Positions 48,640 through 59,539 are shown, counted from the stretch's first letter. The stretch: 64,000 nt of DNA from Serratia quinivorans (GCA_900457075.1 UGYN01000002.1:4712001-4776000); one strand, 5' to 3'. Numbers and translations: made by a program. The notes: a model not told the origin generated them from the sequence alone.

Positions 48640-49071
48640 GGGCCTCAATAAACCTGACTGATGGGGCGGCGGTTTCTGACGGCTATTCTGCCATATTCAA
48701 CCGGCTGACGCATGCTCTGGCATCAGGCGCATAGGCACACTCCGTATAAACGATGATTAAACATTTTTGCAAATGAAGCATTTTTTGCGACTTTGACTAT
48801 AATCCAATATGTTAAAAACTACACCAGTGAAGGGTTGAGATAATTCTCGGACTCGATGTTTTCAAATTCTAAACTTCATTATTAGTTTCATTCGGTTATT
48901 GTTTTTGCTTGTTATCACTCATCTGTGAAAGCGCAGATCTTAAAATATAAATGATAACAAGACACATTTGTGCCCCGGCAGAGTCGATGGGCCAATGCCT
49001 TATTTAATTGCACCCTGATATTTTTAAAAAATAGAAATATTCATTCGTTACTTTTTTGCGAAGAGCTGCCT
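48640..49071. other. divergent region between pabB and the glycosyltransferase gene
   Basis: 432 bases, no gene. It contains an extended -10 (TGACTATAAT, 48793-48802) and the inverted repeat CTTGTTATCA / TGATAACAAG at 48908-48917 and 48952-48961. I could not find a convincing Pho box. Confidence 0.45.
48908..48961. promoter_or_regulatory. 10-bp inverted repeat upstream of the WaaH-like gene
   Basis: CTTGTTATCA (48908-48917) and its exact complement TGATAACAAG (48952-48961) are 34 bases apart, about 111 bases before the start codon. Possible paired binding sites of an unknown regulator. Confidence 0.4.
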
Positions 49072-50079
49072 ATGCCCCTAATGCTGAGTGTTATTGTCCC
49101 GTTGCACAACGTGGGCGAACTGTTTGAGCCGTTTCTGGCATCACTGCTGGCCCAGAACGAACGTCGGTTGGAAGTGATCATCGTTAATGATGGTTCCACC
49201 GACGGCTCGGGTGATATCGCCCACCGCTATGCGCAGCAACACACGCATATTACCGTGATTGATCAGCTTAATGCGGGGGTGTCCTGCGCCCGTAATGCCG
49301 GGTTGGCGGTTGCCAGGGGGAAATATGTGGCATTCCCCGATGCCGATGACTTACTGGCACCGGAAATGTATTCAACGCTGATTGAATTAGCCGAACAAAA
49401 CCAATTGGATGTCATGCAGTGTAACGGTGAACGTTATTTCACCGACCAGGATGAATTGCAGCCGATTATTCCGCTAAAGCGATTAGGTGATACCGATGTT
49501 ATTAGCGGCGTGCAATGGCTGGAGCGTGCGTTAGAATCAAGAAAGTTTATTCATGTGGTCTGGCTGGCGGTATATCGTCTTGATTTTATTAAGCAGCACC
49601 GGTTGTATTTCGAACCGGGTTTGCACCATCAGGATATTCCCTGGACTACTGAGGTGATGTTTAATGCACAGCGGGTGAAATACCTTGGCAAAGCGCTGTA
49701 TCGCCAACGGGTGCACGGCCAGTCGATCAGTAACCGCCGCCGTACGGGCAAGGCAAACGTCGAGTATCAGCGCCATTACATGAAAATTGTAGCCATGCTG
49801 GTGGCGTTGAATCAGCGTTATGCCGATAAAATTGCCATCCGCCCGGCTTTCCACTGGCAGATTACCCGTGAAGCCTTGGGCATTTGCCACAGCATCCGTC
49901 GTGAGCCAGAGCTGGCGGCCCAGTGCCGTATCACCGATGAGTTCTTTCAGCTTGGCATCGATCGGGCGATGGTTGATAACGCGCGCGGCCTCAAACAGGG
50001 ATGGCACGTTATTCTCTGGCTTCACCGCCTGAAGCAGTGGCGACATGGCGATCCTTGTTCACTGCCGGCGGCCGAATAA
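49072..50079 (+). CDS. GT2-family glycosyltransferase, WaaH (YibD)-like
   Basis: 335 residues, GT-A fold: SVIVPLHNV, VIIVNDGSTDGS, ARNAGLAVARGKYVAF and the metal-binding DADD. The C-terminal half (HVVWLAVYR, GLHHQDIPWTTEVMFNA, YQRHYMKI, DKI.I.P.FH.QIT.EAL) closely follows E. coli WaaH, which adds glucuronic acid to heptose III of the LPS core under phosphate limitation. It lies outside any LPS core cluster, as waaH does in E. coli, but at a different locus. GAAGAG precedes the ATG at 49072. Confidence 0.85.
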   Translation: MPLMLSVIVPLHNVGELFEPFLASLLAQNERRLEVIIVNDGSTDGSGDIAHRYAQQHTHITVIDQLNAGVSCARNAGLAVARGKYVAFPDADDLLAPEMYSTLIELAEQNQLDVMQCNGERYFTDQDELQPIIPLKRLGDTDVISGVQWLERALESRKFIHVVWLAVYRLDFIKQHRLYFEPGLHHQDIPWTTEVMFNAQRVKYLGKALYRQRVHGQSISNRRRTGKANVEYQRHYMKIVAMLVALNQRYADKIAIRPAFHWQITREALGICHSIRREPELAAQCRITDEFFQLGIDRAMVDNARGLKQGWHVILWLHRLKQWRHGDPCSLPAAE

Positions 50080-50142
50080 CAGACGTTGGGATCCGTCGGT
50101 TTAAGGCGTATACTCAGCCTCCATTTTGCCGGAGAGAAACAC

Positions 50143-50388
50143 ATGCTTGCAGGTATGCCGTCACTGAGTCATCTAGAGCAGCAGGAAGCTGCAGATCGTA
50201 TCCATCTGTTGATGGAACAAGGCATGAGCAGTGGTGAAGCCATCGCGCGCGTCGCGCAGGAAATCCGCGAAAAACATCAGGGTGATCAGGTTAGCGTCAT
50301 GTTTGATGACGAAGACGACGATGAAGAGTATCAGGAACGGCCGGATGACCAGGCTGATGATGACTCGGAAGAAGACGAAAACTATTGA
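50143..50388 (+). CDS. yoaH: UPF0181 family protein YoaH, extended acidic tail
   Basis: 81 residues. The first 50 ([41 protein letters not shown]) match E. coli YoaH, which has 59 residues. The extra C-terminal part is an acidic Asp/Glu-rich tail. CGGAGAG lies before the ATG. In E. coli it is also next to pabB. Function unknown. Confidence 0.9.
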   Translation: MLAGMPSLSHLEQQEAADRIHLLMEQGMSSGEAIARVAQEIREKHQGDQVSVMFDDEDDDEEYQERPDDQADDDSEEDENY

Positions 50389-50395
50389 TGTTGTC

Positions 50396-50415
50396 GGGGC
50401 CGGCAAACCGGCCCC
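50396..50415. terminator. hairpin between yoaH and purT
   Basis: GGGGCCGG / CCGGCCCC with loop CAAA; no long T run, but it is placed between convergent genes. Confidence 0.65.
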
Positions 50416-50421
50416 AAAGCA

Positions 50422-51600
50422 TTAACCTTCAATCACCACCGCAGCTGCGGCCCGTTTGGCCGATTCCACCGCCAGCGCTACATTTTCTGCCGTAGCCAGC
50501 GCGACCCCCATCCGACGTTGACCGTTAATTTCCGGCTTGCCGAACAAACGCAGTTGATTGTGGCCGACCAGCGCGCGATCCAGCCCACTAAAGCGCAGGT
50601 CACTGCTGATTAGCTGTGGCAGGATCACCGCCGAAGCAGAAGGGCCAAACTGGCGAATGGCGCCAATCGGCAGACCGAGGAAAGCGCGAACGTGTAGCGC
50701 AAATTCGGACAGATCTTGTGAAATCAGCGTCACCATGCCGGTATCGTGCGGACGCGGTGAAACCTCGCTGAAGATCACTTCATCGCCACAAACAAACAAT
50801 TCAACGCCGAACAGGCCAAAACCGCCCAGCGCCTTCACCACATTTTCTGCAATCGCCTGTGCGCGGCTTAGCGCCAGGTCACTCATCTGCTGCGGTTGCC
50901 ACGATTCGCGGTAATCGCCGTCCTCCTGGCGATGGCCGATCGGCGCACAGAAATGCACACCGTCGACAGCGCTGATGGTCAGCAGGGTGATTTCAAAATC
51001 AAATTTTACCAGCCCTTCAACAATCACCCGGCCACCACCGGCACGACCGCCTTGCTGGGCATAATCCCAGGCGGTTTTCAGCTGGTCCGGGCTGCGGATC
51101 AGACTTTGGCCCTTGCCGGAAGAGCTCATCACCGGCTTGATAATGCACGGGTAGCCGATTTCGTCGACCGCCTGGCGGAAAGCGGTTTCGCCGTCGGCAA
51201 AACGGTAACTGGAGGTCGGCAGGCCAAGGGTTTCCGCCGCCAGACGGCGGATGCCTTCGCGGTTCATCGTCAGGCGCGTTGCCTCGGCGCAGGGCACCAC
51301 GCGGTGTCCTTGCTGTTCCAGCTCAACCAGCATGCTGGTGGCGATGGCCTCGATCTCCGGCACGATATAGTCAGGACGTTCCTGCTCGATCACGGCCTTC
51401 AGCGCGTTGCCATCGAGCATGTTAATCACGTGGCTGCGGTGCGCCACATGCATGGCAGGGGCGTCGGCATAGCGATCTACGGCGATGACTTCGAGGCCCA
51501 AACGCTGGCATTCGATAGCAACTTCTTTACCCAGCTCGCCGGAGCCGAGCAACATAACGCGGGTGGCGGACGGGCGCAGGGCGGTTCCAATAGTTAACAT
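50422..51600 (-). CDS. purT: formate-dependent phosphoribosylglycinamide formyltransferase 2
   Basis: ATP-grasp enzyme that formylates GAR with formate and ATP in purine synthesis. 392 residues, equal to E. coli. [20 protein letters not shown] at the N-terminus, [12 protein letters not shown] in the ATP site and [14 protein letters not shown] near the active site are conserved. A PurR box lies upstream. Confidence 0.97.
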   Translation of the reverse strand: MLTIGTALRPSATRVMLLGSGELGKEVAIECQRLGLEVIAVDRYADAPAMHVAHRSHVINMLDGNALKAVIEQERPDYIVPEIEAIATSMLVELEQQGHRVVPCAEATRLTMNREGIRRLAAETLGLPTSSYRFADGETAFRQAVDEIGYPCIIKPVMSSSGKGQSLIRSPDQLKTAWDYAQQGGRAGGGRVIVEGLVKFDFEITLLTISAVDGVHFCAPIGHRQEDGDYRESWQPQQMSDLALSRAQAIAENVVKALGGFGLFGVELFVCGDEVIFSEVSPRPHDTGMVTLISQDLSEFALHVRAFLGLPIGAIRQFGPSASAVILPQLISSDLRFSGLDRALVGHNQLRLFGKPEINGQRRMGVALATAENVALAVESAKRAAAAVVIEG

Positions 51601-51658
51601 AGTCTCGTACCTGGATCTGTGGAGTGTAATGCGGTCGGATAATGGCCCGGCAGTATAT

Positions 51659-51674
51659 ACGAAAACGTTTGCGT
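51659..51674 (-). promoter_or_regulatory. PurR box of purT
   Basis: On the reverse strand ACGCAAACGTTTTCGT fits the PurR consensus ACGCAAACGTTTNCNT completely. It is about 60 bases before the purT start. Confidence 0.9.
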
Positions 51675-51841
51675 ATGCAGCCGGAGGCTATTGAACTGCC
51701 GATGTGTTGGCCAAAAGCCGCAGTTGGCGGCTTTTTTTATGCGTGAAATCCGTAATCCACCCTATCTCTGTTATCATCTGCGGCTGATTCGGTGCTGCCC
51801 TGAGCGCGCCGCCATTCCATTTGCCATAAAGAGTTATCGCC

Positions 51842-53224
51842 GTGAGCACAGTATCTTTTTCTTCCCTGCCGCTGCCAGCCGAACAGTTGGCCAACCTCAA
51901 CGAACTGGGGTATGCCGAAATGACACCGGTGCAGGCCGCCGCACTGCCCGCCATCCTGAATGGGCAGGACGTACGTGCCAAAGCAAAAACCGGCAGCGGT
52001 AAAACGGCGGCGTTCGGCATCGGTCTGCTGGACAAAATTAACGTAGCTCAGGTGGCCGCGCAGGCGCTGATCCTGTGCCCGACGCGTGAGCTGGCTGACC
52101 AGGTGAGCAAAGAATTGCGCCGTTTGGCGCGCTTCACCCAGAACATTAAAATTTTGACCCTGTGCGGCGGTCAGCCGATGGGGCCACAGCTTGACTCGCT
52201 GGTGCACGCGCCCCATATCGTGGTGGGGACGCCGGGGCGCATTCAGGAACACCTGCGCAAGAAAACGCTGGTACTGGATGAACTGAAAGTGCTGGTGCTG
52301 GACGAAGCTGACCGCATGTTGGACATGGGGTTCGCCGATGACATCGATGACGTGATCAGTTACACGCCGCCGCAGCGCCAAACGCTGCTGTTCTCGGCAA
52401 CCTATCCGAGCGGTATCGAACGCATCAGCGCCCGCGTGCAGCGCAGCCCGTTAAATGTGGAAGTGGACGACGGTGAAGAACAAACCACCATCGAACAACG
52501 CTTCTATGAAACCACCCGCGATCAGCGTCCTGCGGTGCTGGTGTCGGCAATCCGCCATTACCAACCTTCTTCCTGCGTGGTGTTCTGCAACACCAAGCGC
52601 GACTGTCAAAGCGTGTATGAAGCGCTGGAGTCTCGCGGCATCAACGTGCTGGCGCTGCATGGCGATCTGGAACAGCGCGATCGTGACCAGGTGCTGGTGC
52701 GTTTTGCCAACCGCAGTTGCCGGGTGCTGGTGGCAACCGACGTTGCCGCACGCGGCCTGGATATCAAAGAGCTGGAGCTGGTAGTCAACTACGAGCTGGC
52801 ATTTGATCCGGAAGTGCACGTACACCGCATTGGCCGTACCGGTCGTGCCGGTTTGAGCGGCAAGGCGATCAGCCTGTGTACACCGCAGGAAATGACGCGT
52901 GCACATGCCATTGAAGACTATTTGCAAACCAAGGTTAAGTGGGCGCCGGTGTCTGAGCTGAGCGGGGCGGGGAATACCACGCTGGAAGCCGAAATGGTCA
53001 CCCTGTGCATCGACGGTGGTCGCAAGGCCAAAATCCGTCCAGGCGACATTCTCGGCGCATTGACCGGCGATGCCGGGCTGACGGCGGCGGAAGTGGGCAA
53101 GATCGACATGTTCCCGGTACATGCCTATGTGGCGATCCGCAAGGAAAGCGCCCGCAAGGCACTGCAACAGCTTCAGCAGGGCAAAATCAAGGGTAAGAAC
53201 TGCAAGGTGCGGTTGTTGAAATAA
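51842..53224 (+). CDS. dbpA: ATP-dependent RNA helicase DbpA
   Basis: DEAD-box helicase acting in 50S assembly on hairpin 92 of 23S rRNA. Q motif, Walker A AKTGSGKT, PTREL, VLDEADRM, SAT, and HRIGRTGRAG are present, followed by the DbpA-specific C-terminal RNA-binding domain (about residues 385-460) ending KGKNCKVRLLK. GTG start at 51842 with AAAGAG upstream; 460 residues. Confidence 0.95.
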   Translation: MSTVSFSSLPLPAEQLANLNELGYAEMTPVQAAALPAILNGQDVRAKAKTGSGKTAAFGIGLLDKINVAQVAAQALILCPTRELADQVSKELRRLARFTQNIKILTLCGGQPMGPQLDSLVHAPHIVVGTPGRIQEHLRKKTLVLDELKVLVLDEADRMLDMGFADDIDDVISYTPPQRQTLLFSATYPSGIERISARVQRSPLNVEVDDGEEQTTIEQRFYETTRDQRPAVLVSAIRHYQPSSCVVFCNTKRDCQSVYEALESRGINVLALHGDLEQRDRDQVLVRFANRSCRVLVATDVAARGLDIKELELVVNYELAFDPEVHVHRIGRTGRAGLSGKAISLCTPQEMTRAHAIEDYLQTKVKWAPVSELSGAGNTTLEAEMVTLCIDGGRKAKIRPGDILGALTGDAGLTAAEVGKIDMFPVHAYVAIRKESARKALQQLQQGKIKGKNCKVRLLK

Positions 53225-53268
53225 GTCGCGTCAGGGGTGCGCTTGCATCCCTGCGTAAAATCACCTTA

Positions 53269-53288
53269 TACTGTATAAAAATACAGTA
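53269..53288 (+). promoter_or_regulatory. LexA (SOS) box of yebG
   Basis: TACTGTATAAAAATACAGTA matches the LexA consensus CTG-N10-CAG with strong flanks, 25 bases before the yebG start. Confidence 0.93.
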
Positions 53289-53312
53289 TTCTAACCTTTG
53301 AGGAATGCACAC

Positions 53313-53636
53313 ATGGCCGTTGAAGTTAAATATGTGGTGGTGAGAAACGGTGAGGAAAAGATGACTTTCGCAACCAAGAAAGAAGCCGACGCTTACGACA
53401 AAATGCTGGATCTGGCAGATAGCCTCGGTGAATGGCTGCAGCAGTCACCCCTGACCCTGGATGATGAGCAGCGTGAAGGGCTGAGCTTCTTCCTGGCGGA
53501 GAATAAAGACGTGCTGGGGCAAATTCTGCGCGGCGCAGCGCCGACAGAAGCGCCTAAGAAATCCGCCAAAGTGAAAACGGAAAAACCTGTCGCTACCACT
53601 AAAGAGGGATCTGCGTCAGAAAAGCAGGCAGCATAA
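53313..53636 (+). CDS. yebG: SOS-induced DNA damage protein YebG
   Basis: 107 residues. N-terminal MAVEVKYVVVRNGEEKMTFA and the helical DMLDLADSLGEWL-like segment match E. coli YebG (96 residues). The tail is longer, rich in Lys, Ala and Thr. GAGGAA precedes the ATG at 53313. The LexA box directly upstream supports SOS control. Confidence 0.95.
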   Translation: MAVEVKYVVVRNGEEKMTFATKKEADAYDKMLDLADSLGEWLQQSPLTLDDEQREGLSFFLAENKDVLGQILRGAAPTEAPKKSAKVKTEKPVATTKEGSASEKQAA

Positions 53637-53675
53637 TGACTTATGTTGCGGCAATGTGATGAAAAAGGATCTAGA

Positions 53676-53984
53676 ATGAGCCGTGAAATAACTTTCTTCA
53701 GCCGCTTTGAGCAAGATATTTTGGCCGGGCGCAAGACCATTACCATTCGGGATGCCAGTGAATCCCACTTTCAACCCGGTGAGGTCTTGCGCGTTAGCCG
53801 CAATGAAGACAACGTCTTTTTCTGCCAGATTGAAGTGCTGTCAGTCACGCCGGTGCGCCTGGACGGGTTAACCGAGCAGCATGCCCGGCAGGAGAATATG
53901 TCGCTCAGCGAACTGAAGCAGGTGATCAAGGAAATCTATCCGGGGCTGGATGAGCTGTTTGTCATCACCTTCGCCAAACGCTGA
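53676..53984 (+). CDS. yqfB: N4-acetylcytidine amidohydrolase (ASCH domain)
   Basis: 102 residues, ASCH fold. [22 protein letters not shown] carries the catalytic Lys and Thr, with the Glu in [13 protein letters not shown], as in E. coli YqfB, which hydrolyses N4-acetylcytidine. AAAGGA upstream of the ATG at 53676. E. coli yqfB lies elsewhere on the chromosome. Confidence 0.92.
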   Translation: MSREITFFSRFEQDILAGRKTITIRDASESHFQPGEVLRVSRNEDNVFFCQIEVLSVTPVRLDGLTEQHARQENMSLSELKQVIKEIYPGLDELFVITFAKR

Positions 53985-54054
53985 TCTGTTGCCAGGCCAG
54001 TTGTGAGCCAAGGGCCAGTGCCTGCGGATAGCGTTAATCACAACTGGAGGGAAT

Positions 54055-54414
54055 ATGAAAACAACGGGACTGAGTTTGGCGGTAGCGCTGTTGGCCATGG
54101 CGGGGTTAACCACCACGGTGCAGGCACAGGAGCAACGTAGCGCCAAAGTCGTGCAATGCGCGGGTCTGCAACCGGCGGACGTTGCCGCTCAGGTGAAACG
54201 CGATTTTCTGCAAAACCGTATCACACGCTGGGAATCGGATAAAAAACTGCTGGGCACGGCCACCCCGATCGCCTGGATCAGCCCGGAAGCCATTACCGGT
54301 AAAGATGCCGTCTGGCAGGTCCCTTTGACGGTTCGCGGCACCAAACAGGATAAAACCTATCATGTGATCCTGGACTGTAACGCCGGTAAGATTACCTACA
54401 GCGAACCACAGTAA
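54055..54414 (+). CDS. yebF: exported protein YebF
   Basis: 119 residues with a Sec signal peptide cleaved after TVQA. The mature part has the YebF pattern VQCAGLQPADVAAQVKRDFLQNRITRW...WQVPLTVRG and a Cys pair (near residues 38 and 107). E. coli YebF reaches the medium and has a colicin M immunity-like fold. CTGGAGG precedes the ATG. Confidence 0.92.
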   Translation: MKTTGLSLAVALLAMAGLTTTVQAQEQRSAKVVQCAGLQPADVAAQVKRDFLQNRITRWESDKKLLGTATPIAWISPEAITGKDAVWQVPLTVRGTKQDKTYHVILDCNAGKITYSEPQ

Positions 54415-54465
54415 TTACATAAATTTCAGGCGGTATTGCGTATAGCTTGCCCAACTGAAAAGACT

Positions 54466-54493
54466 CAGCCCGCCTTATCAGCGGGCTTTTTGT
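54466..54493. terminator. bidirectional terminator between yebF and yceB
   Basis: AGCCCGC / GCGGGCT with a seven-base loop, then TTTTTG. Confidence 0.88.
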
Positions 54494-54508
54494 TTTAAAC
54501 CGTCGGCC

Positions 54509-55072
54509 TTAGTCGGTGAACGGGATCACTAATTCACCCGGTTTCACTTCCAGTCCTTTCGCCAGTTTCTTGGCCATCGCCTCGGTTTTACTGTTATCCG
54601 GGTTCAGCACGTAGGCCGGCTTTTGGTCGAAGTAGGATTTCAGCGACTGATTCAGGTAAGGCGTCAGCGCTTTCATCACCGTCTGCATTTTCTCTGGCTG
54701 CACGCTATAGTCGGTCAATTCCATATCCTTCAGGAATACCGCGCCTTGCTCGCGGTCATAGACCGGCTGTGCCTTCAGCGTCAGCTTCAGATCCGCAGTC
54801 TGCGGGCCAAGGATCGAGGTAATGTTCACTTTCGCATCGCCGGAAAGGGTGACCTTGCCAGGTTCACTGCGGCCGATTTGGCTCTGCAACTGCGTCAGCA
54901 CGATATTGGCGTCCAGTAATCCCGGCACGCCGATCTGCTTCTGGTAATCGTTATGCTTTTGCAGGTAGTCGTTCACTTCCTGCTCGCTAAGTGTGTATTG
55001 GGTCAGTTGGTTGCAGCCGACCAATGCGCCAACAAATGCCAGGGCTGCCACACCCATTAGGATCTTTTTCAT
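54509..55072 (-). CDS. yceB: DUF1439 lipoprotein YceB
   Basis: 187 residues. Lipoprotein signal with lipobox ALVGC at residue 20. NQLTQYTLSEQEVNDYLQKH, VLTQLQSQIGR and the ending AKGLEVKPGELVIPFTD match E. coli YceB. Likely outer-membrane lipoprotein with a lipid-binding-like fold; function unknown. Confidence 0.95.
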   Translation of the reverse strand: MKKILMGVAALAFVGALVGCNQLTQYTLSEQEVNDYLQKHNDYQKQIGVPGLLDANIVLTQLQSQIGRSEPGKVTLSGDAKVNITSILGPQTADLKLTLKAQPVYDREQGAVFLKDMELTDYSVQPEKMQTVMKALTPYLNQSLKSYFDQKPAYVLNPDNSKTEAMAKKLAKGLEVKPGELVIPFTD

Positions 55073-55210
55073 AAGTACTCACGTGTTGGGGGCGTAGCTA
55101 TCTGCCCCGATTGACATGGCCGCAGTATACCGCGACCCTTCCAGAACATGGGATAATATTGATAATGCGCGGAAAACTTGTCATGACCTATCGGATAACG
55201 CCGAAACTGT

Positions 55211-56851
55211 TCAGCGCCGCAAACGCAATGCCAGCAACAGTACTCCCCCCAGACAGGCTAACCCGCCCAGTGCCGGAAACAGCGGAATGCCCCACAACCG
55301 CACCGAGGATTGCATCAGGTAGGGTGCCAGGCCCAGCGTGAAGGCGGCGGTCACTATGGCAATGGCCAGCGTGACGGCAGCACGTTCCAGCGCCTTGCTT
55401 AACTGACTGATGTTCTTGAGGTTGATATCGGCGCTGATTTGCCCGCGTTTTAGTCGGCGCATCAGCAGACGGAGGGTCTGCGGAAGTTCTTCGCCCGCAT
55501 CCAGCGCTTCACCACCTAGCGCCAGCATCCGCCGACGCACAGCCTCAGGGGTGTAACGCTGCAGCATCACCTGTTGCAGCATGGGTTTCAGGGTGGCGAT
55601 GATGTCGAAATTGGGATCCAACCGGTGCAATACGCCGTCTGCGGTGATTAACGCCTTGAACAGCAACACCAGATCCGGTGGCAGCGCCAACTGATGTTCA
55701 CGCGCCATCACCAGCAGATCGGTCAATGCCTTACCCAGCGTCAGGGTTGCCGAAGCCTGCTTATCGAGAAAGTTTTGCGCCGCCAGTTCCAAATCCAGCA
55801 GATCCAAAGGATCGCTGTCCGACCAGGCGATCAAGGTATTGACGATACCGCCGGACTCCCGCTCGGCAATCGCCTGCAGCAACAGCAGTAACTGATTGCG
55901 CCGCCGTTCGGAAAGTTGGCCGACCATACCGAAATCGATAAAGCCGACGCGATTATCCGCTAACGCCATCAGATTACCCGGGTGCGGATCGGCGTGATAA
56001 AGCCGGTGCTCCAGCACCATTTTCATAAAGGCCTGTGCGCCGCGCTGTGCGAGAAGTGGGCCATCAAAACCGGCGGTTGCCAATTGCTGTGGATTTTCCG
56101 GCGCGATGCCGGGCAGAAACTCCTGCACCAGCAGACGTTTTGACGACCATTGCCAGTAAATTTTCGGTATTACTACCTCGGGCTGTTGAGCAAATTGCTG
56201 AGCCACCCGTTCACAGTTATTGCCTTCGTGAGTCAGGTCCAGCTCATGATTAAGCGCGGTTGCCAGCGCTCGTACCATCTGACGTGGCCGATAGCGGGCC
56301 AGCGCCGGGCTTTGTTGTTCCACGGTTTCCGCCAGATAGGCCAGCAGGCGCAAATCGGCGTGAATGGTTTTTGCCAGACCGGGGCGTAATACCTTGATCA
56401 CCACGGCTTCACCGCTGTGCAAACGGGCGCGATAAATCTGTGCCATCGATGCGGCGGCCAGTGGGGCTTGATCAAACTCGGCGAACAGGTGGTGTGGGTC
56501 ACCGCCCAAATCGGCGGTAATCTGCGGCGCCAGTTCGCTCCAGGCCAGGGTTGTCGCCTGGCTGTGCAGGCGATCCAGTTCGTCGGTCCAGCTTGAGTCC
56601 AACAGGTCTGAGCGAGTAGCCAGGATCTGGCCGAATTTAACAAAGGTTGGCCCCAGCGCTTCCAGTGCGGCACGCAAGCGTTGTGGCAAGGTTTGGTTAT
56701 CTTGCGGTTCACCGCCGCCTTCACCGCCGCTTAGCAGGGTGCTCAGGCCCAGCAGGCGAATGACATCCTGCAGGCCGTAGCGGATCAGCACCGCGGATAT
56801 TTCTTTCAGCCTCGCCCGATCGCGGGCGGTAACCAGCACCATTTTCAACAT
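55211..56851 (-). CDS. UbiB/AarF (ABC1) atypical kinase family protein
   Basis: 546 residues. ABC1 hallmark FVKFGQILATRSDLL (KxGQ), an Ala-rich nucleotide loop PLAAASMAQIYRARL, VVIKVLRPG, the catalytic-loop YHADPHPGNLM and metal motif FIDFGMVG. Two C-terminal helices anchor it in the membrane. UbiB proper lies in the ubi cluster in enterics, so this is probably a paralogue whose lipid substrate is unknown. It sits between yceB and grxB, where E. coli has no such gene. Confidence 0.85.
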   Translation of the reverse strand: MLKMVLVTARDRARLKEISAVLIRYGLQDVIRLLGLSTLLSGGEGGGEPQDNQTLPQRLRAALEALGPTFVKFGQILATRSDLLDSSWTDELDRLHSQATTLAWSELAPQITADLGGDPHHLFAEFDQAPLAAASMAQIYRARLHSGEAVVIKVLRPGLAKTIHADLRLLAYLAETVEQQSPALARYRPRQMVRALATALNHELDLTHEGNNCERVAQQFAQQPEVVIPKIYWQWSSKRLLVQEFLPGIAPENPQQLATAGFDGPLLAQRGAQAFMKMVLEHRLYHADPHPGNLMALADNRVGFIDFGMVGQLSERRRNQLLLLLQAIAERESGGIVNTLIAWSDSDPLDLLDLELAAQNFLDKQASATLTLGKALTDLLVMAREHQLALPPDLVLLFKALITADGVLHRLDPNFDIIATLKPMLQQVMLQRYTPEAVRRRMLALGGEALDAGEELPQTLRLLMRRLKRGQISADINLKNISQLSKALERAAVTLAIAIVTAAFTLGLAPYLMQSSVRLWGIPLFPALGGLACLGGVLLLALRLRR

Positions 56852-56879
56852 TTGCGCGCTATATCCTTATTGCGGGGGA

Positions 56880-57526
56880 TCACTGTTCCATATCGAACAG
56901 CAGTGGAATATCACTGCGCTGCGCCATCCGGTTACGATAGGCTTCGATGTTATCCGGCAGCGTAAGCCCGGCGACGATCGACAGCGAACGCAGCAGTGGG
57001 AACAGGTGAATATCGTCTTCCGACAGGGTACCGTTCACGGCATCAGGGGAGGCTATCAGCCGGAAAGCACCTGGAGATCGGCTTCCAGTTGTGCGATCAG
57101 ATCGGCGCTGTCGGCAAGGTGCGTGGAGAAATCACCGATTGAAGCCTGCTTTTTGTCGGTAAAATACTGACGCGCTGCTGCTGTGGCGAACTCTTCGAAA
57201 TCCGCGTTGGCGAAGCGTGGCAGCAGCAAATTGAGGCTGTAGCTACCGACCCGTTGTAGCCATTCGGCGATCGCCGGGTTGGTTTTACCGGTCAGCAGGG
57301 GGTTACCGTCGAGTTGGTCGACGTAATGCACGATATCCATGCTTTCCGGTAGGTAACTGCCGTCGTCTTTTTGCAGAATGGGGGCCATTTTCTTGCCAAT
57401 CATGCCGATCGGCGTCGCTTCATCATCGTTGAGCAGAGTGACCAGGCGGACGGGCAGATTTTTCAGGCCAAAAATCATACGGGCTTTAACGCAGAATGGG
57501 CAATGATCGTAGATAAACAGTTTCAT
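56880..57526 (-). pseudogene. grxB: glutaredoxin 2, frameshifted near residue 156
   Basis: The N-terminal glutaredoxin domain is intact with the active site CPFC (residues 9-12) and continues like E. coli GrxB to LQVLSG, where TGA TAG follows at about 57057. One extra base there restores a frame that runs through SPDAVNGTLSEDDIHLFPLL to a stop at 56880, giving exactly 215 residues, the normal length. So one base appears lost. The truncated product would lack most of the C-terminal GST-like helical domain. Either a recent mutation or a sequence error. Confidence 0.88.
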
Positions 57527-57622
57527 GCTTGCTCCGGTTGTCAGGTTTTAACAGCAATAGTTATCACAGCATACTGAGGCTGTCGCGAAGAGTTCTTGTT
57601 GGAAGGTGCGTTATTGTTGAAT

Positions 57623-57645
57623 GGCCCGCGCTAAGTACGCGGGCC
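57623..57645. terminator. hairpin between grxB and the small frameshifted gene
   Basis: GGCCCGCG / CGCGGGCC with a seven-base loop; weak T content after it. Confidence 0.6.
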
Positions 57646-57655
57646 AAAGCAGGCG

Positions 57656-57903
57656 TTATTTTTTGGTTGGAACGGAATTGATCACTTCTATCAGGTGGAT
57701 ACGCGCCTCTTCCAGATCGATTTTATCCCGTTCGTTGCTGGCGTTGACTATCTGCAACTGTTTGATGATGTCGCTCTTCAGGTTGGCATCTCCAGCAATG
57801 ATATGGCCAGTGCTTTTTCTACCAGAGTTGAGCGCGCGTACAGCATGCGCAGGTTCAGTACCATGTGCTCCAGTAACTGCGGTAATTTTGATTCATCGGT
57901 CAT
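57656..57903 (-). pseudogene. small conserved-type gene with apparent frameshift
   Basis: ATG at 57903 with AGGAGAAG upstream encodes MTDESKLPQLLEHMVLNLRM and continues to EKALA, then the frame drifts and ends at a TGA (57780-57778). Shifting by one base near 57800 opens IAGDANLKSDIIKQL and a helical, charged C-terminus to TAA at 57658-57656. The repaired product would be 82 residues, soluble and helical. Family not recognised. The good ribosome binding site and coherent halves suggest it was a real gene. Confidence 0.6.
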
Positions 57904-57988
57904 CGCCAACTTCTCCTGTTTATGTTTTTACTATCAGGATAGCAGCTATGGGAAATTCGGCTGATTTTCTGGCAACTTAGAGAGAAAA

Positions 57989-59539
<1,551 letters not shown>

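Noticed and set aside
48850..49060. Pho box before the WaaH-like gene
   Set aside because: TTGTTAT and CTGTGAA occur but 14 bases apart instead of 11, so they do not form a PhoB direct repeat.
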